DNA of 64,000 nt from assembly GCA_965222515.1 (NCBI GenBank), contig CBDCUE010000017.1, positions 115,229-179,228 of the forward strand, read 5' to 3'. The notes beneath the pieces are model-generated. The model did no database searches. It had not been told where the DNA came from and saw nothing but the letters and a program-made list of their open reading frames with translations. The DNA comes from CBDCUE01 sp965222515. GTDB taxonomy: Bacteria > Pseudomonadota > Alphaproteobacteria > Rickettsiales > JABIRX01. Below, one piece after another: positions 49,487-61,311 of the stretch (its first letter is position 1; every line of letters starts with the position of its first letter). A program made the translations under genes and the position numbers.

Positions 49487-50107
49487 ATGAAAATAACATT
49501 TGATGGCACAGCAGGTTCTGGCAAAGGAACAATTGCAAAAAAAATAGCAGAGCATTATAGCTATAAATATTTGGATACAGGAAAATTATACAGAGCAATT
49601 GCTGTAATAATTAATGAAAAAAATATCTTGGATAATTATTTAGAATATTTGCCTTTATTGAAGGAATCTTTTAATGAAGAGTATTTAAGTCATAAAGATT
49701 TGCACAATGAAGAGACTAGTATGATTGCTTCAAAAGTTTCTGCTGAACAAAAAATAAGAGATCTATTATTTGATTTTCAAAGAAATTTTATAAAAGAAAA
49801 TCCAAATATTGTGTTGGATGGCAGAGATATGGGAACGGTTATCTGCCCTGAAGCAGAAAAGAAATTTTATATAGATGCCGAAGTTAAAATTAGAGCAGAA
49901 AGAAGGTTTTTGCAAAACCAAGAATATTATTTGAAACAAAATATTACATTACTAGAAATTCAAGAATCTATAGAAAAAAGAGATTTTATGGATAAAAATA
50001 GAAAAATATCCCCACTAAAAATTGCAACTGATGCAATTGAGATTAATAATAGTTATGACAATGTGGGTTTTATAGTAGATAAAATTATAGAAACAATTGA
50101 CACTTAG
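49487..50107 (+). CDS. cmk: Cytidylate kinase
   Basis: 206 residues of the nucleoside monophosphate kinase that phosphorylates CMP and dCMP. The P-loop is FDGTAGSGKGTIAKKIA at residues 4-20, followed by YLDTGKLYRAIA, VLDGRDMGTVICPEAEKKFY and the lid KRDFMDKNRKISPLK. The C-terminus matches DNSYDNVGFIVDKII. The length is a little shorter than in Escherichia coli (227), as in Rickettsia. It is followed by rpsA on the same strand after 124 bases, the classic cmk-rpsA order. Confidence 0.95.
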   Translation: MKITFDGTAGSGKGTIAKKIAEHYSYKYLDTGKLYRAIAVIINEKNILDNYLEYLPLLKESFNEEYLSHKDLHNEETSMIASKVSAEQKIRDLLFDFQRNFIKENPNIVLDGRDMGTVICPEAEKKFYIDAEVKIRAERRFLQNQEYYLKQNITLLEIQESIEKRDFMDKNRKISPLKIATDAIEINNSYDNVGFIVDKIIETIDT

Positions 50108-50231
50108 TATAAGTGATGTATTTTTTATAAACATTAGTTTTATTACTTAATTTGGTGAGATTAAAAATTATCATCAGCAAATTATAAAAAAACTCTATTA
50201 TTTTATTAACTACAACCAAACATTATCCAAG

Positions 50232-51962
50232 ATGTCAGAACAAGCAAGCACAGTAGCAATTCAAAAAACAGAAGAAACTAATTTTGGAGACTTATTAAAA
50301 GAATCTTTTGTAAATCAACCTAAAGAAGGTTCTATAGCACAAGGGATAGTTACAGAAGTTCAAAGAAGTTATATTTTAGTGGACATAGGATTAAAATCAG
50401 AAGGTCTAGTTGACAGCAAGGAATTAGGTGGAGAAAAATTTCAAATTGGGGATGAAATTGAAGTTTTTGTAGAGCAATATGAAGCAAGAGATGGAAAATT
50501 AAAAATAAGCTTTCAAAGAGTGTTGCAAGAGAAAAGCTGGATAGAAGTAAAAAAGAAATTTGAAGCAGATGAAAAAGTAGAGGGAGAGATTGTTGCTAGA
50601 GTTAAAGGAGGCTTTATCGTAGAAATTAATTATCTTACTGCATTTTTACCAGGAAGTCAGATTGATGTAAAACCACTTTTAGATGTATCATTTTTATTAG
50701 GTCATAAAGAAGAGTTCAAAGTTTTAAAAATGGATGAGACAAGAGGAAATATAGTTGTTTCAAGAAGAGCTATATTAGAATCTAGCCATAGAGCAGCTAT
50801 GGATAAAGCACTAGAGAAGATAGAGGAGGGGCAAATTCTTGAAGGAGTGGTAAAAAATATCACAAATTATGGTGCCTTTATAGATCTAGGAGCTATTGAT
50901 GGTTTAGTTCATATTGCTGATGTTTCTTGGTCAAGAATTTCACATCCTTCAGAAGTTTTGACTGTTGGAGAAAAAGTTAAAGTAAAAATCATAAAACATG
51001 ACCCAATTAAAAAGCAAGTATCGTTAGGAATAAAACAACTTAAAGATGATCCTTGGGAGAAATTGGTTAAAAATATTTCTGTTAACAGCAAGATCAAAGG
51101 TAAAATCACTAACATCAATGATTACGGAGTGTTTGTTGAATTCGCAAAAACTGTTGAAGGATTGGTTCACATTTCAGAAATTACTTGGTCAAAAGGAGGG
51201 GTAAATCCTCTTAAAAGAGTTTCTTTAGGTCAAGAAGTTGAGGTTATGGTGTTGGAAATTGATAAGAATAGACATAGAGTTTCTTTGAGTATAAAAAGAT
51301 GTCAAGAAAGTCCTTGGGTTGCTTTTAAAAACAACTGTAGAGAAGGAGATGTTATTGAAGGAACTATAGTAAATTCATCTAGCTATGCTTTTTATGTAAA
51401 TGTAGCTGAAAATCTTGATGGATTATTGCATTTCTCTGATCTTTCTTGGGAAAACATTGATTATAAGACATTAGCTGCTAACTACAAAGTAGGGGATAAA
51501 GTTAAAGTTAAAATTCAGGAAATAAATTTTGAAAAAGAAAAATTAAGCTTAAGTATCAAAAATTTAACAAAAAATCCTTATAAAGGATTTGAACAAACTT
51601 TAGCAAAAAACAACAACATAACCGTAGTTGTTTCTAAAATTAGAAATGATGGTATTAATGTAACTGCACTTGATGATCTAGAATTATTTATTAAAAGATC
51701 TGATTTAGCAAAGGATAGGGCTGATCAAAGATCGGATAGATTTGCTATTGGAGAAAAAATTGATGCTAAAATAGTTAAATTTGACAAAGATTACAAAAAA
51801 ATAATTCTTTCAATTAAAGCATTAGAAATAGAAGAGGAGAAAAAAGTTATTAAAGAATATGGTTCTACTTCTAGCGGTGCTAGCTTGGGAGACATTTTAG
51901 GTGATGCTTTAGATGCTAATGTTGTAACAAAAGAAAACAATAGCAACAAGGGTAGTGAGTAA
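50232..51962 (+). CDS. rpsA: 30S ribosomal protein S1
   Basis: 576 residues with six S1/OB repeats. Repeats 1-2 (residues ~35-190) bind the ribosome; the later repeats have the usual IVNITNYGAFIDLG-type start (here KNITNYGAFIDLGAIDGLVH), NINDYGVFVEFAKTVEGLVH, and RVSLSIKRCQESPW. The length is normal for alphaproteobacteria (~560-570). It binds mRNA leaders during initiation. This is the usual cmk-rpsA-(sppA)-ihf order of Rickettsiales and neighbours. The 124-base region upstream is A+T-rich and probably holds the promoter; I see no clear operator. The next start is only 3 bases on. Confidence 0.97.
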   Translation: MSEQASTVAIQKTEETNFGDLLKESFVNQPKEGSIAQGIVTEVQRSYILVDIGLKSEGLVDSKELGGEKFQIGDEIEVFVEQYEARDGKLKISFQRVLQEKSWIEVKKKFEADEKVEGEIVARVKGGFIVEINYLTAFLPGSQIDVKPLLDVSFLLGHKEEFKVLKMDETRGNIVVSRRAILESSHRAAMDKALEKIEEGQILEGVVKNITNYGAFIDLGAIDGLVHIADVSWSRISHPSEVLTVGEKVKVKIIKHDPIKKQVSLGIKQLKDDPWEKLVKNISVNSKIKGKITNINDYGVFVEFAKTVEGLVHISEITWSKGGVNPLKRVSLGQEVEVMVLEIDKNRHRVSLSIKRCQESPWVAFKNNCREGDVIEGTIVNSSSYAFYVNVAENLDGLLHFSDLSWENIDYKTLAANYKVGDKVKVKIQEINFEKEKLSLSIKNLTKNPYKGFEQTLAKNNNITVVVSKIRNDGINVTALDDLELFIKRSDLAKDRADQRSDRFAIGEKIDAKIVKFDKDYKKIILSIKALEIEEEKKVIKEYGSTSSGASLGDILGDALDANVVTKENNSNKGSE

Positions 51963-51965
51963 AAT

Positions 51966-52862
51966 ATGAATAGCGATAAAATTCTATCTACATTATATAT
52001 AGACACTCTATTAAAAAAAATTAATAGATGGAGATTCTTAGCTTTTTTTCTTATCTTATTATTTATAGGGCAGTTTTTTTTGAGTTCAAAAAGTGATGAA
52101 TTCACTAATAATGGTGTTGCTGAAGTCTTTATTGATGGTTTTTTGGTAGATGATTTATATCGTAATGAGCAGTTAAATAAAATTGCTAATAGCGATAATA
52201 TAAAAGCATTGATTGTTAATATTAATAGCCCTGGCGGTAGTTTTGTTGGTGGTGAATCTATTCACAAAAATTTAAGAGATATAGCAGTAAAAAAACCTGT
52301 TATAGCAATTCTTAGTGAAATAGCTACCTCTGCTGCTTATTTATCTGCTATTGGTGCAGATTATATAGTGGCAAGAAAGGGTACTTTGACTGGTTCTGTC
52401 GGTGTTTTATTGCAATCTTTTGAAATAACTAATCTTGCTAAAAAAATTGGAATAGAGCCTATAATTTTGCAATCTTCTCATTATAAAGCAATTCCTCATT
52501 TTGCAAAGAAAAGCACTGAAAAGGGCAGGCTATATTTACAATCATTGATTAATGATTCAAACAAAGTGTTTTTAGATATTGTAAAAGAAAGAAGAAAAAA
52601 CATTAAAGGTGAGCAATATAATCAGGTAAAATTGGCAAAAGTATTTATTGGTGTCTCAGCATTAAAAATAGGTCTTATAGATGAATTGGGAGATAAGCAA
52701 ACTGCAAAAAAGTGGTTGAAGAAGAAAAATATAGATGTTAGTAATATATTTACTATACATCTGAAAAGCAAGCCAACGGCATTGCAAGGAGTTCTAAATA
52801 GTTTTGTTAATAGCAAATTAAAATTGCAAAATTCAGGACTTTTATCATATTTTAATTTTTAG
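51966..52862 (+). CDS. sppA: S49-family signal peptide peptidase SppA
   Basis: 298 residues with an N-terminal membrane helix (residues ~18-38) and the S49 serine protease domain: LIVNINSPGGSFVGGE, ATSAAYLSAIGADYIVA, and GTLTGSVGVLLQS, where the serine of TGSVG is the nucleophile. The dyad lysine is expected within the YKAIPHF region near residue 178. It degrades signal peptides left in the membrane. The short single-domain form is normal for Rickettsiales. It lies 3 bases after rpsA and 10 bases before the IHF-like gene. Confidence 0.93.
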   Translation: MNSDKILSTLYIDTLLKKINRWRFLAFFLILLFIGQFFLSSKSDEFTNNGVAEVFIDGFLVDDLYRNEQLNKIANSDNIKALIVNINSPGGSFVGGESIHKNLRDIAVKKPVIAILSEIATSAAYLSAIGADYIVARKGTLTGSVGVLLQSFEITNLAKKIGIEPIILQSSHYKAIPHFAKKSTEKGRLYLQSLINDSNKVFLDIVKERRKNIKGEQYNQVKLAKVFIGVSALKIGLIDELGDKQTAKKWLKKKNIDVSNIFTIHLKSKPTALQGVLNSFVNSKLKLQNSGLLSYFNF

Positions 52863-52872
52863 GTTTTTTATT

Positions 52873-53133
52873 ATGGATTACAAACAAATATTATATTTAT
52901 TACACAAACTATATCCGGAATTATCGAAGGAGCATATTGAAAAAATAGTGTTAAGCTTTTTTAAGGTAATAGCAGATGCTATAAAAACCAATCAAAAAGT
53001 AGAGATCAGGAAGTTCGGTATTTTTAGATTAAAAACTGTAAAAGAGAGAGAAATTTATCTTCCCAGATTTGATAAATATGTAAAAAAGAACAAGTCATTC
53101 TTGCCTCATTTTAAAAATACTATGTTATTATAG
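52873..53133 (+). CDS. HU/IHF-family DNA-binding protein with divergent tip
   Basis: 86 residues. The N-terminal helices and the KVEIRKFGIFRLKTV strand match the HU/IHF family (normally VEIRGFGSF), and the place after rpsA-sppA is the usual location of ihfB/himD. The DNA-intercalating arm, normally R-N-P-x-T-G, is replaced by KEREIYLPRFDKYVKK, so the classical proline tip is not in its usual context. The C-terminal part is shortened. It probably still folds as a dimer, but DNA bending may differ. A 450-base mostly non-coding region follows. Confidence 0.78.
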   Translation: MDYKQILYLLHKLYPELSKEHIEKIVLSFFKVIADAIKTNQKVEIRKFGIFRLKTVKEREIYLPRFDKYVKKNKSFLPHFKNTMLL

Positions 53134-53470
53134 GTTGCATCAATGTGTGGTAGCTTGATTTTTTTTAAGAAAATTAAACACTAAGAAAATCTTAAGCCTC
53201 AATCCTTCTATTTTAAACTTTAATCTTTTTTAAAAAAATGTTTAAGTTTATTAAGTGCTTTTTTAAGAACTTAATAAGATTTTTATCCATTATTGAGGTT
53301 AGTATATATTACCCAATCTTTTAATCGACTATCGTAAACACTGATCCATCCCCCCTCTTTTTACATTCTACTTTCCATAATATACATTATGCGACTAGAC
53401 TATGTTGTAGAAAAAGTAAAAAAAAGAGCTTGAGCTATGGTATTATAACTAGTAATTATAGAGGTAAAAA
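53134..53470. other. Non-coding gap after the IHF-like gene
   Basis: No gene is supported here. The first bases hold a short stem (ATCAA and TTGAT) followed by eight T, a possible terminator. At about 53253-53282 a hairpin has TTATTAAGT paired with ACTTAATAA. The rest is A+T-rich and shows nothing more. Confidence 0.55.
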
Positions 53471-53569
53471 ATGTCATATGGAGTAGATTTAAGAAAAAAG
53501 TATTTAGTTATATACAAAAAACAAGGAATTATCAAAAAACATCTAAAATATTTAAAAACTTTTTTATAA
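53471..53569 (+). pseudogene. Remnant of an IS630-type transposase start
   Basis: A 32-codon frame starting MSYGVDLRKKYLVIYKKQG resembles the N-terminal DLRKKV-type segment of IS630-family transposases, then ends at a stop. Nothing of the rest is found. A faint, old remnant. Confidence 0.45.
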
Positions 53570-53583
53570 AATTTCTTTGAAAG

Positions 53584-55970
<2,387 letters not shown>

Positions 55971-56178
55971 TTAAGATTAAAGGTAATGCTATTTTTAGTT
56001 AAAAATCAGTAATTGTTAACTTAAAAATAGTATAATTAATAATTTCATAGTGTAAATGTTAAATTGATTGTAAATATGTTATATATAAGCTCAACTAGAA
56101 AAAAAGAAATTTTTATATTTAATTTCTACTTATATTATTATATATTTTCAAGCAGTAAAAATAAAAAATATATATCTA

Positions 56179-57099
56179 ATGACAAATGCTATTACAGTTA
56201 CTAATCTAGTAAAAAAATATAAAAGCAAGAATGGAGAAATTATTGCTCTAAATAAAATTAATTTAGAAATACCTAAAGGAAGTTTTTTTGGTATTTTAGG
56301 TCCTAATGGTGCTGGAAAAAGCACTTTTATTAATATCCTATCTTCTCTTATCACAAAGAATCAAGGTAAAATTCTAATTAACAACATTGATTTTGACCAA
56401 AATATTAATCAAGCAAAACATCTTCTAGGAGTAGTTCCTCAAGAAATAGCATTAGATCCTTTTTTTTCTGTAACAGAAATGTTAAAAATTTATGCTGGAT
56501 ATTATGGAGTAAAAAGAACTGATAAAGAAATTAATAAAATAATTTCTGCTCTAGGGCTTACAAAGCAAAGAAATGATAACCCAAGATCATTATCAGGAGG
56601 TATGAAAAGAAGATTATTAATTGCCAAAGCTTTAATTCATGATCCTGAAATAATCATCCTGGATGAACCAACAGCAGGAGTAGATATTGAATTACGAGAG
56701 AAATTATGGGAATATATTAATAAATTAAATAAAGAGTTTGGAAAAACAATAATTCTTACCACTCATTATTTAGAAGAAGCAGAACAATTATGCGATATGA
56801 TTGCTATAATAAACAAAGGAAAGATTATTACTTGCGATAAAAAAGAAAATTTAAAAAAAATATTTGGTAATAAAAAATTAATTTTAACTTTAGCAGAGCA
56901 AGATAAAAATTTAATCACAAAATTAAATGAGCTAGGAAATGTTACCCTTGAAGAAAATAAAGTCATTTTTACCTACAAAATTGGTAAATTTTCTTACGAT
57001 AACTTAATAAAAATACTAGCCGAATCAAAAGCAAAAATCAATGAATTCTCTACCAAAGAAAGCAATATAGAAGAGATTTTTAAAGAATTAGTTAAATAA
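56179..57099 (+). CDS. ABC transporter ATP-binding protein (ABC-2 type)
   Basis: 306 residues. The nucleotide-binding domain has Walker A GPNGAGKST near residue 40, Q-loop VVPQEIALD, signature SLSGGMKRRL near 140, Walker B IIILDEPTAG and the H-loop TTHYLEEAEQL. The C-terminal ~85 residues form a small helical domain often seen in exporters of the YadG/CcmA-like type. The matching ABC-2 permease would be expected next, but the next gene is miaA on the other strand (8-base overlap at the ends), so the permease lies elsewhere. Substrate unknown. Confidence 0.9.
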   Translation: MTNAITVTNLVKKYKSKNGEIIALNKINLEIPKGSFFGILGPNGAGKSTFINILSSLITKNQGKILINNIDFDQNINQAKHLLGVVPQEIALDPFFSVTEMLKIYAGYYGVKRTDKEINKIISALGLTKQRNDNPRSLSGGMKRRLLIAKALIHDPEIIILDEPTAGVDIELREKLWEYINKLNKEFGKTIILTTHYLEEAEQLCDMIAIINKGKIITCDKKENLKKIFGNKKLILTLAEQDKNLITKLNELGNVTLEENKVIFTYKIGKFSYDNLIKILAESKAKINEFSTKESNIEEIFKELVK

Positions 57100-57937
57100 T
57101 TATCTTATCAAATTCATCTCCTACTTGATTCCTAAACCAAGTATATTGTCTTTTAGCATAATTTCTAGTCTCTTTTTTTCCTATCTCAATTCCCTCCTTT
57201 AAAGAAATTTCTTTTTTAAGATATTTATATAAAGGCTTAAAGCCGATAGCTTTTGCTATTGGAGATTTATCTGTAACCCCATCAATAATTAGTTTTTCAA
57301 CTTCTAAAATAGCACCATTTTCTATCATTAAATCAAATCTTGCATCGCATTTTTGATATAATTCTTCTCTTTTTGGCAATAATAAGAAAATTTTAAATTC
57401 CTTTTTGTCAAAAAATATTTTATTTGGTAATTTTAAATATTGTGTAGGAGTTATTTTATGCTCTTTAAACAAATAATAAGCTCTAAATACCCTTGCTTTA
57501 TCATTTTTATTTAATAATTTTACAGTATTCTCATCATTCTTTAATAATATCTGATATAATTCTGCTGTTTTTTTATCTTTTACCTCTTCTTTTGTTTTAT
57601 TATCAATGTCAGGGACTTGCTTCAAGCCATTAAGTAGACTAGAAATATACATCCCTGTGCCACCCACAATAATTGGAGTTTTTTTTTCATTCAAAACTTT
57701 TTTTATTACCTCAACCACATCATCAAGCCAATTAGCCACAGAATATTTCTGCTCATTTTCTAAAAAATTATATAAATAATGATTTTCTTTTTTTTTGGGA
57801 GAAGATGTCAAAATTTTTAAATTTTTATAAATCTGCAAAGAATCAGCATTAATAATCACCCCATTATTTTTATCTGCAACATCCAATGCAAATTGAGATT
57901 TCCCAGATCCAGTAGGTCCAGCTATCACTATTATCAT
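57092..57937 (-). CDS. miaA: tRNA dimethylallyltransferase MiaA
   Basis: 281 residues. P-loop AGPTGSGKSQFALDVA at residues 6-21, then VIINADSLQIYKNLKILTS, ENHYLYNFLE, IIVGGTGMYISSLLNGL, and KRQYTWFRNQV near the C-terminus. It adds a dimethylallyl group to A37 of tRNAs reading U-starting codons. Slightly shorter than in Escherichia coli (316), as often in small genomes. It follows purN on the same strand with a 102-base spacer holding a hairpin and the shared leader motif, and converges with the ABC gene. Confidence 0.95.
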   Translation of the reverse strand: MIIVIAGPTGSGKSQFALDVADKNNGVIINADSLQIYKNLKILTSSPKKKENHYLYNFLENEQKYSVANWLDDVVEVIKKVLNEKKTPIIVGGTGMYISSLLNGLKQVPDIDNKTKEEVKDKKTAELYQILLKNDENTVKLLNKNDKARVFRAYYLFKEHKITPTQYLKLPNKIFFDKKEFKIFLLLPKREELYQKCDARFDLMIENGAILEVEKLIIDGVTDKSPIAKAIGFKPLYKYLKKEISLKEGIEIGKKETRNYAKRQYTWFRNQVGDEFDKIII

Positions 57938-57945
57938 TTTTTTTT

Positions 57946-57960
57946 AAGTTAAGGTTGTTA
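57946..57960 (-). promoter_or_regulatory. Shared leader motif, copy 3
   Basis: On the minus strand TAACAACCTTAACTT and an A-run stand 8 bases before the miaA start, preceded by a TAGATTGCCACCTTGC block similar to that upstream of copy 1. Confidence 0.6.
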
Positions 57961-57975
57961 TCTGCAAGGTGGCAA

Positions 57976-58025
57976 TCTAAAAAACATTTACACTTTTTTA
58001 AGTTAATATATAAATGTTTTTTAGA
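57976..58025. terminator. 15-bp stem between purN and miaA
   Basis: Perfect inverted repeat TCTAAAAAACATTTA (57976-57990) and its complement (58011-58025) around a 20-base loop, 14 bases after the purN stop. The minus-strand stem ends in a T-run, consistent with ending the purN transcript, so miaA would need its own promoter or read-through. Confidence 0.6.
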
Positions 58026-58039
58026 TGACAAAATATAAA

Positions 58040-58639
58040 TTACAAGCTTAACTTTAAAAAAGCATCAACATAAGCTATATGTTCTTGTTTATGTATTTTT
58101 GCTTTTAGGCTTTCCAAATTATCGTCTTTTTCAATATTTACTTCTCTTTGCAAAATAATTTCTCCAGAATCCATTTCTTCTGTTACATAATGAACTGAAC
58201 AGCCTGTTTTTTTTGCATCACTAAAAAGAGCATCTTTTATGGCATTCTCTCCTTTAAATTTTGGTAATAATGATGGGTGGATATTTATTATTTTAGTTTT
58301 TTTTAGTCCTCGTAAAAAATCAGCACTTAACATTCTCATAAATCCTGCCAAACATACTAAATCTATTTTTTCTTTTTTTATTTCTTGCAAAATCGCCATA
58401 TCAAAATCTACTCTATTTAAAAAATCTCTATGATTAATAATTAAAGTTTTGATGTTTTTGTAAGATTTTGCTATTTCTACACCTTTTGCATCTTTATTAT
58501 GAGAAATGACTAAAGCAACTTCAATTCCTTTTATCCTACCATCTAAAACAGCATCAATAATAGCCTTCATATTACTTCCTGCCCCACCAATTAAAATAGC
58601 TATTTTTTTTGTTTTTTTTTTTGGAATTAAGTTAGTCAT
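58040..58639 (-). CDS. purN: Phosphoribosylglycinamide formyltransferase
   Basis: 199 residues of the folate-dependent GAR transformylase in purine synthesis. The phosphate-binding GGAGSNMKAIID lies at residues ~18-29 (usually GSGSN), VCLAGFMRMLS at ~95-105, INIHPSLLPKFKGENAI with the catalytic His, and GCSVHYVTEEMDSGEII with the catalytic Asp. Normal length. With purH it shows that the pathway is kept. It lies 20 bases after acnA on the same strand. Confidence 0.95.
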   Translation of the reverse strand: MTNLIPKKKTKKIAILIGGAGSNMKAIIDAVLDGRIKGIEVALVISHNKDAKGVEIAKSYKNIKTLIINHRDFLNRVDFDMAILQEIKKEKIDLVCLAGFMRMLSADFLRGLKKTKIINIHPSLLPKFKGENAIKDALFSDAKKTGCSVHYVTEEMDSGEIILQREVNIEKDDNLESLKAKIHKQEHIAYVDAFLKLSL

Positions 58640-58659
58640 TAATAAAAACTCTAAAAAAT

Positions 58660-61296
58660 TTAAGCTATAATCTTTTTAACCATCGATTGCAACACTCCTC
58701 CATTATTAAAATTATCTAATTCAAATTCTGTATCAATTCGGACTTTTAGTATAATTTCTTCTTTTTTGCCATCTTCGTAAGAAATATTTGCTTTAATTTC
58801 TCCTTGATGAACTATATTTGAACAATCTATAGTAATTGTTTCTTTTCCAGTTAAATTTAAGCTTTTTCTATTTTTACCATTTTGAAAAACAAGTGGCAAA
58901 ACTCCCATTCCAACTAAATTAGAACGATGAATTCTTTCAAAACTTTCTGCAATAATCGCTTTTATACCTAACAAAAGAGTTCCTTTAGCAGCCCAATCTC
59001 TTGAAGATCCTGCTCCATAATCTTTTCCTGCAATAATTACTAATGGAGTGCTACTTTTTTGATGTTCCATTGCAGCTTCATAAATACTCATCATTTGATG
59101 ATCATAAATAGTGTAACCACCTTCAATATCACCACCTACCATTTCATTTTTAATTCTAATATTAGCAAAAGTCCCCCTTATCATCACCTCATGATTCCCT
59201 CTTCTTGAACCATAAGAATTAAAGTCTGCAGGTTCTACTCCATTTTCTGCTAAATATACAGCAGCAGGCGATTCTCCTGCAATCGCTCCTGCTGGAGAGA
59301 TATGATCGGTAGTTATGGAATCTCCAAAAATAGCTAAAATATTAGCATTTTTTATCTCCTCTTCTCTCTTTTTGTTAAAATTTTCAAAAAATGGAGGGTT
59401 TTGGATATAAGTGCTAGTTTGATTAAATTGATAAGTTTCTGATTCTTGAACATCCATTTTTTGCCACTCACTACTACCATCTAATACATGAGAATATCTA
59501 TTAATAAACATTTCTCGATTAATAGACTTTTTTAAAAGTTCGTTTATTTCTTGATTACTTGGCCAAATATCTTTCAAAAATACATCATTACCATTTTCAT
59601 CTTTTCCTAAAGAGTCTTTTAAAATATCTTTAGTAACTGTTCCTAATATACTATAAGCCACAACTAATGGTGGAGATGCTAAATAACTTGCTTTAACCAA
59701 TGGATGTACTCTGCCCTCAAAATTTCTATTTCCTGATAATATTGATGCCATAGTTAATTTATGCTCTTGAATAGCATCTGCTATTTCTTGGTGCAATGGT
59801 CCAGAATTTCCAATACAAGTTGTACATCCATAACCAACATTATTAAAACCAAATTCATCTAAATATTTTTCTAAACCAGATTTTTTATAATAATCGGTAA
59901 CCACTTGAGATCCAGGGGCTAAAGATGTTTTTACATAAGGCTTTGGTTTTAAGCCAAAAGCTAAAGCTTTTTTTGCCACTAAACCAGCTGCTATCATAAC
60001 AGCAGGATTTGAAGTATTAGTGCAAGAAGTAATTGCTGCTATAATGATGTCTCCATTTTTAATCTCATATTCTCCCTTATCATCTTCTGTTACTTTATAG
60101 CTTTTTTTAATATCAATTTTACCAAATGCTTTTTGATAAGATTGATATAAATCTTTTAAAGAAACTCTATCTTGAGGTCGTGATGGTCCTGCCACACTTG
60201 GTTCAACTTGATCTAAATCTAATAATATTTCTTTAGTATATTTTTTTTGCTCATTAATATTATGCCATAATTTTTGAGCCTTGCTATATTCTTCTACAAT
60301 TCTAATTTGCTTTTTGCTTCTTCCTGTTATATCTAAATATTTTAAAGTCTCTTCATCTACTGGAAAAAATGCACAAGTAGATCCAAATTCAGGGGACATA
60401 TTGGCAATAGTTGCTCTATCTGCCAAGGACAGATTTTGTAATGATTCACCAAAAAATTCTACAAATTTTCCAACCACCCCTTCTTTTCTTAAAATTTCAG
60501 TAATGGTTAGCACTAAATCAGTTGCTGTAATTCCTTCTTTTAATTTACCAGTTAATTTAAAACCTATTACTTCAGGAATAATCATAGAAATTGAATTGCC
60601 TAACATTGCAGATTCTGCCTCAATTCCACCTACTCCCCAACCAAGAATTCCCAATCCATTAATCATAGTTGTATGAGAATCTGTACCAACTAATGTGTCT
60701 GGCACTAAACAACCATCTTTATTTGCCACGATTTGCCCTAAATATTCTAAATTCACCTGATGACAAATTCCAGTTCCAGGAGGAACAACTCTAAAATTAT
60801 CAAAAGATTTTTGTCCCCATTTCAAAAATTTATATCTTTCAATATTTCTTTTAATCTCTAAAGATGTATTTTCTTGCAATGCAGAAGAAGTAGCATATTT
60901 ATCTACTTGAATAGAATGATCAATTACTAAATCCACGGGAGAAATAGGGTTTATTTTTTTAGCATCAGCACCATTTTTCTGCACTGCATCTCTCATAGAT
61001 GCTAAATCTACTACAGCTGGAACTCCTGTGAAATCTTGCATTAAAACTCTATATGGATGATATGCTATTTCTTCTATTGAAGTAGTTTTTTTTTGCCAAT
61101 TTTTAAATTTTTGAATTATTTCTGTTGTTTCTTGGTCAGAATGTGAATTTCTTAAACAATTTTCTAATAAAATTCTAAGAGTAATAGGAAAATTAGTTAA
61201 ATCTAAATTAAACTGATTAGTAATTTCTATTAAATTGAAAATTTTGTAATTTTTATTATCAATATTGATTTTTGTTTTATATTCTGAATTTGTCAT
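58660..61296 (-). CDS. acnA: Aconitate hydratase A
   Basis: 878-residue TCA-cycle enzyme with a [4Fe-4S] cluster. The IRP/AcnA type is recognised by VVPPGTGICHQVNLEYL, GTDSHTTMINGLGILGWGVG, IAAITSCTNTSNPAVM (first cluster cysteine near 425) and YGCTTCIGNSGPL (other two near 490). The swivelling C-terminal domain has FNSYGSRRGNHEVM and GKDYGAGSSRDWAAKG with substrate arginines and serine. Length matches the family (~890). Starts 15 bases after the membrane coiled-coil gene and may share its transcript. Confidence 0.97.
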   Translation of the reverse strand: MTNSEYKTKINIDNKNYKIFNLIEITNQFNLDLTNFPITLRILLENCLRNSHSDQETTEIIQKFKNWQKKTTSIEEIAYHPYRVLMQDFTGVPAVVDLASMRDAVQKNGADAKKINPISPVDLVIDHSIQVDKYATSSALQENTSLEIKRNIERYKFLKWGQKSFDNFRVVPPGTGICHQVNLEYLGQIVANKDGCLVPDTLVGTDSHTTMINGLGILGWGVGGIEAESAMLGNSISMIIPEVIGFKLTGKLKEGITATDLVLTITEILRKEGVVGKFVEFFGESLQNLSLADRATIANMSPEFGSTCAFFPVDEETLKYLDITGRSKKQIRIVEEYSKAQKLWHNINEQKKYTKEILLDLDQVEPSVAGPSRPQDRVSLKDLYQSYQKAFGKIDIKKSYKVTEDDKGEYEIKNGDIIIAAITSCTNTSNPAVMIAAGLVAKKALAFGLKPKPYVKTSLAPGSQVVTDYYKKSGLEKYLDEFGFNNVGYGCTTCIGNSGPLHQEIADAIQEHKLTMASILSGNRNFEGRVHPLVKASYLASPPLVVAYSILGTVTKDILKDSLGKDENGNDVFLKDIWPSNQEINELLKKSINREMFINRYSHVLDGSSEWQKMDVQESETYQFNQTSTYIQNPPFFENFNKKREEEIKNANILAIFGDSITTDHISPAGAIAGESPAAVYLAENGVEPADFNSYGSRRGNHEVMIRGTFANIRIKNEMVGGDIEGGYTIYDHQMMSIYEAAMEHQKSSTPLVIIAGKDYGAGSSRDWAAKGTLLLGIKAIIAESFERIHRSNLVGMGVLPLVFQNGKNRKSLNLTGKETITIDCSNIVHQGEIKANISYEDGKKEEIILKVRIDTEFELDNFNNGGVLQSMVKKIIA

Positions 61297-61311
61297 AATT
61301 TTTTATTTGTT

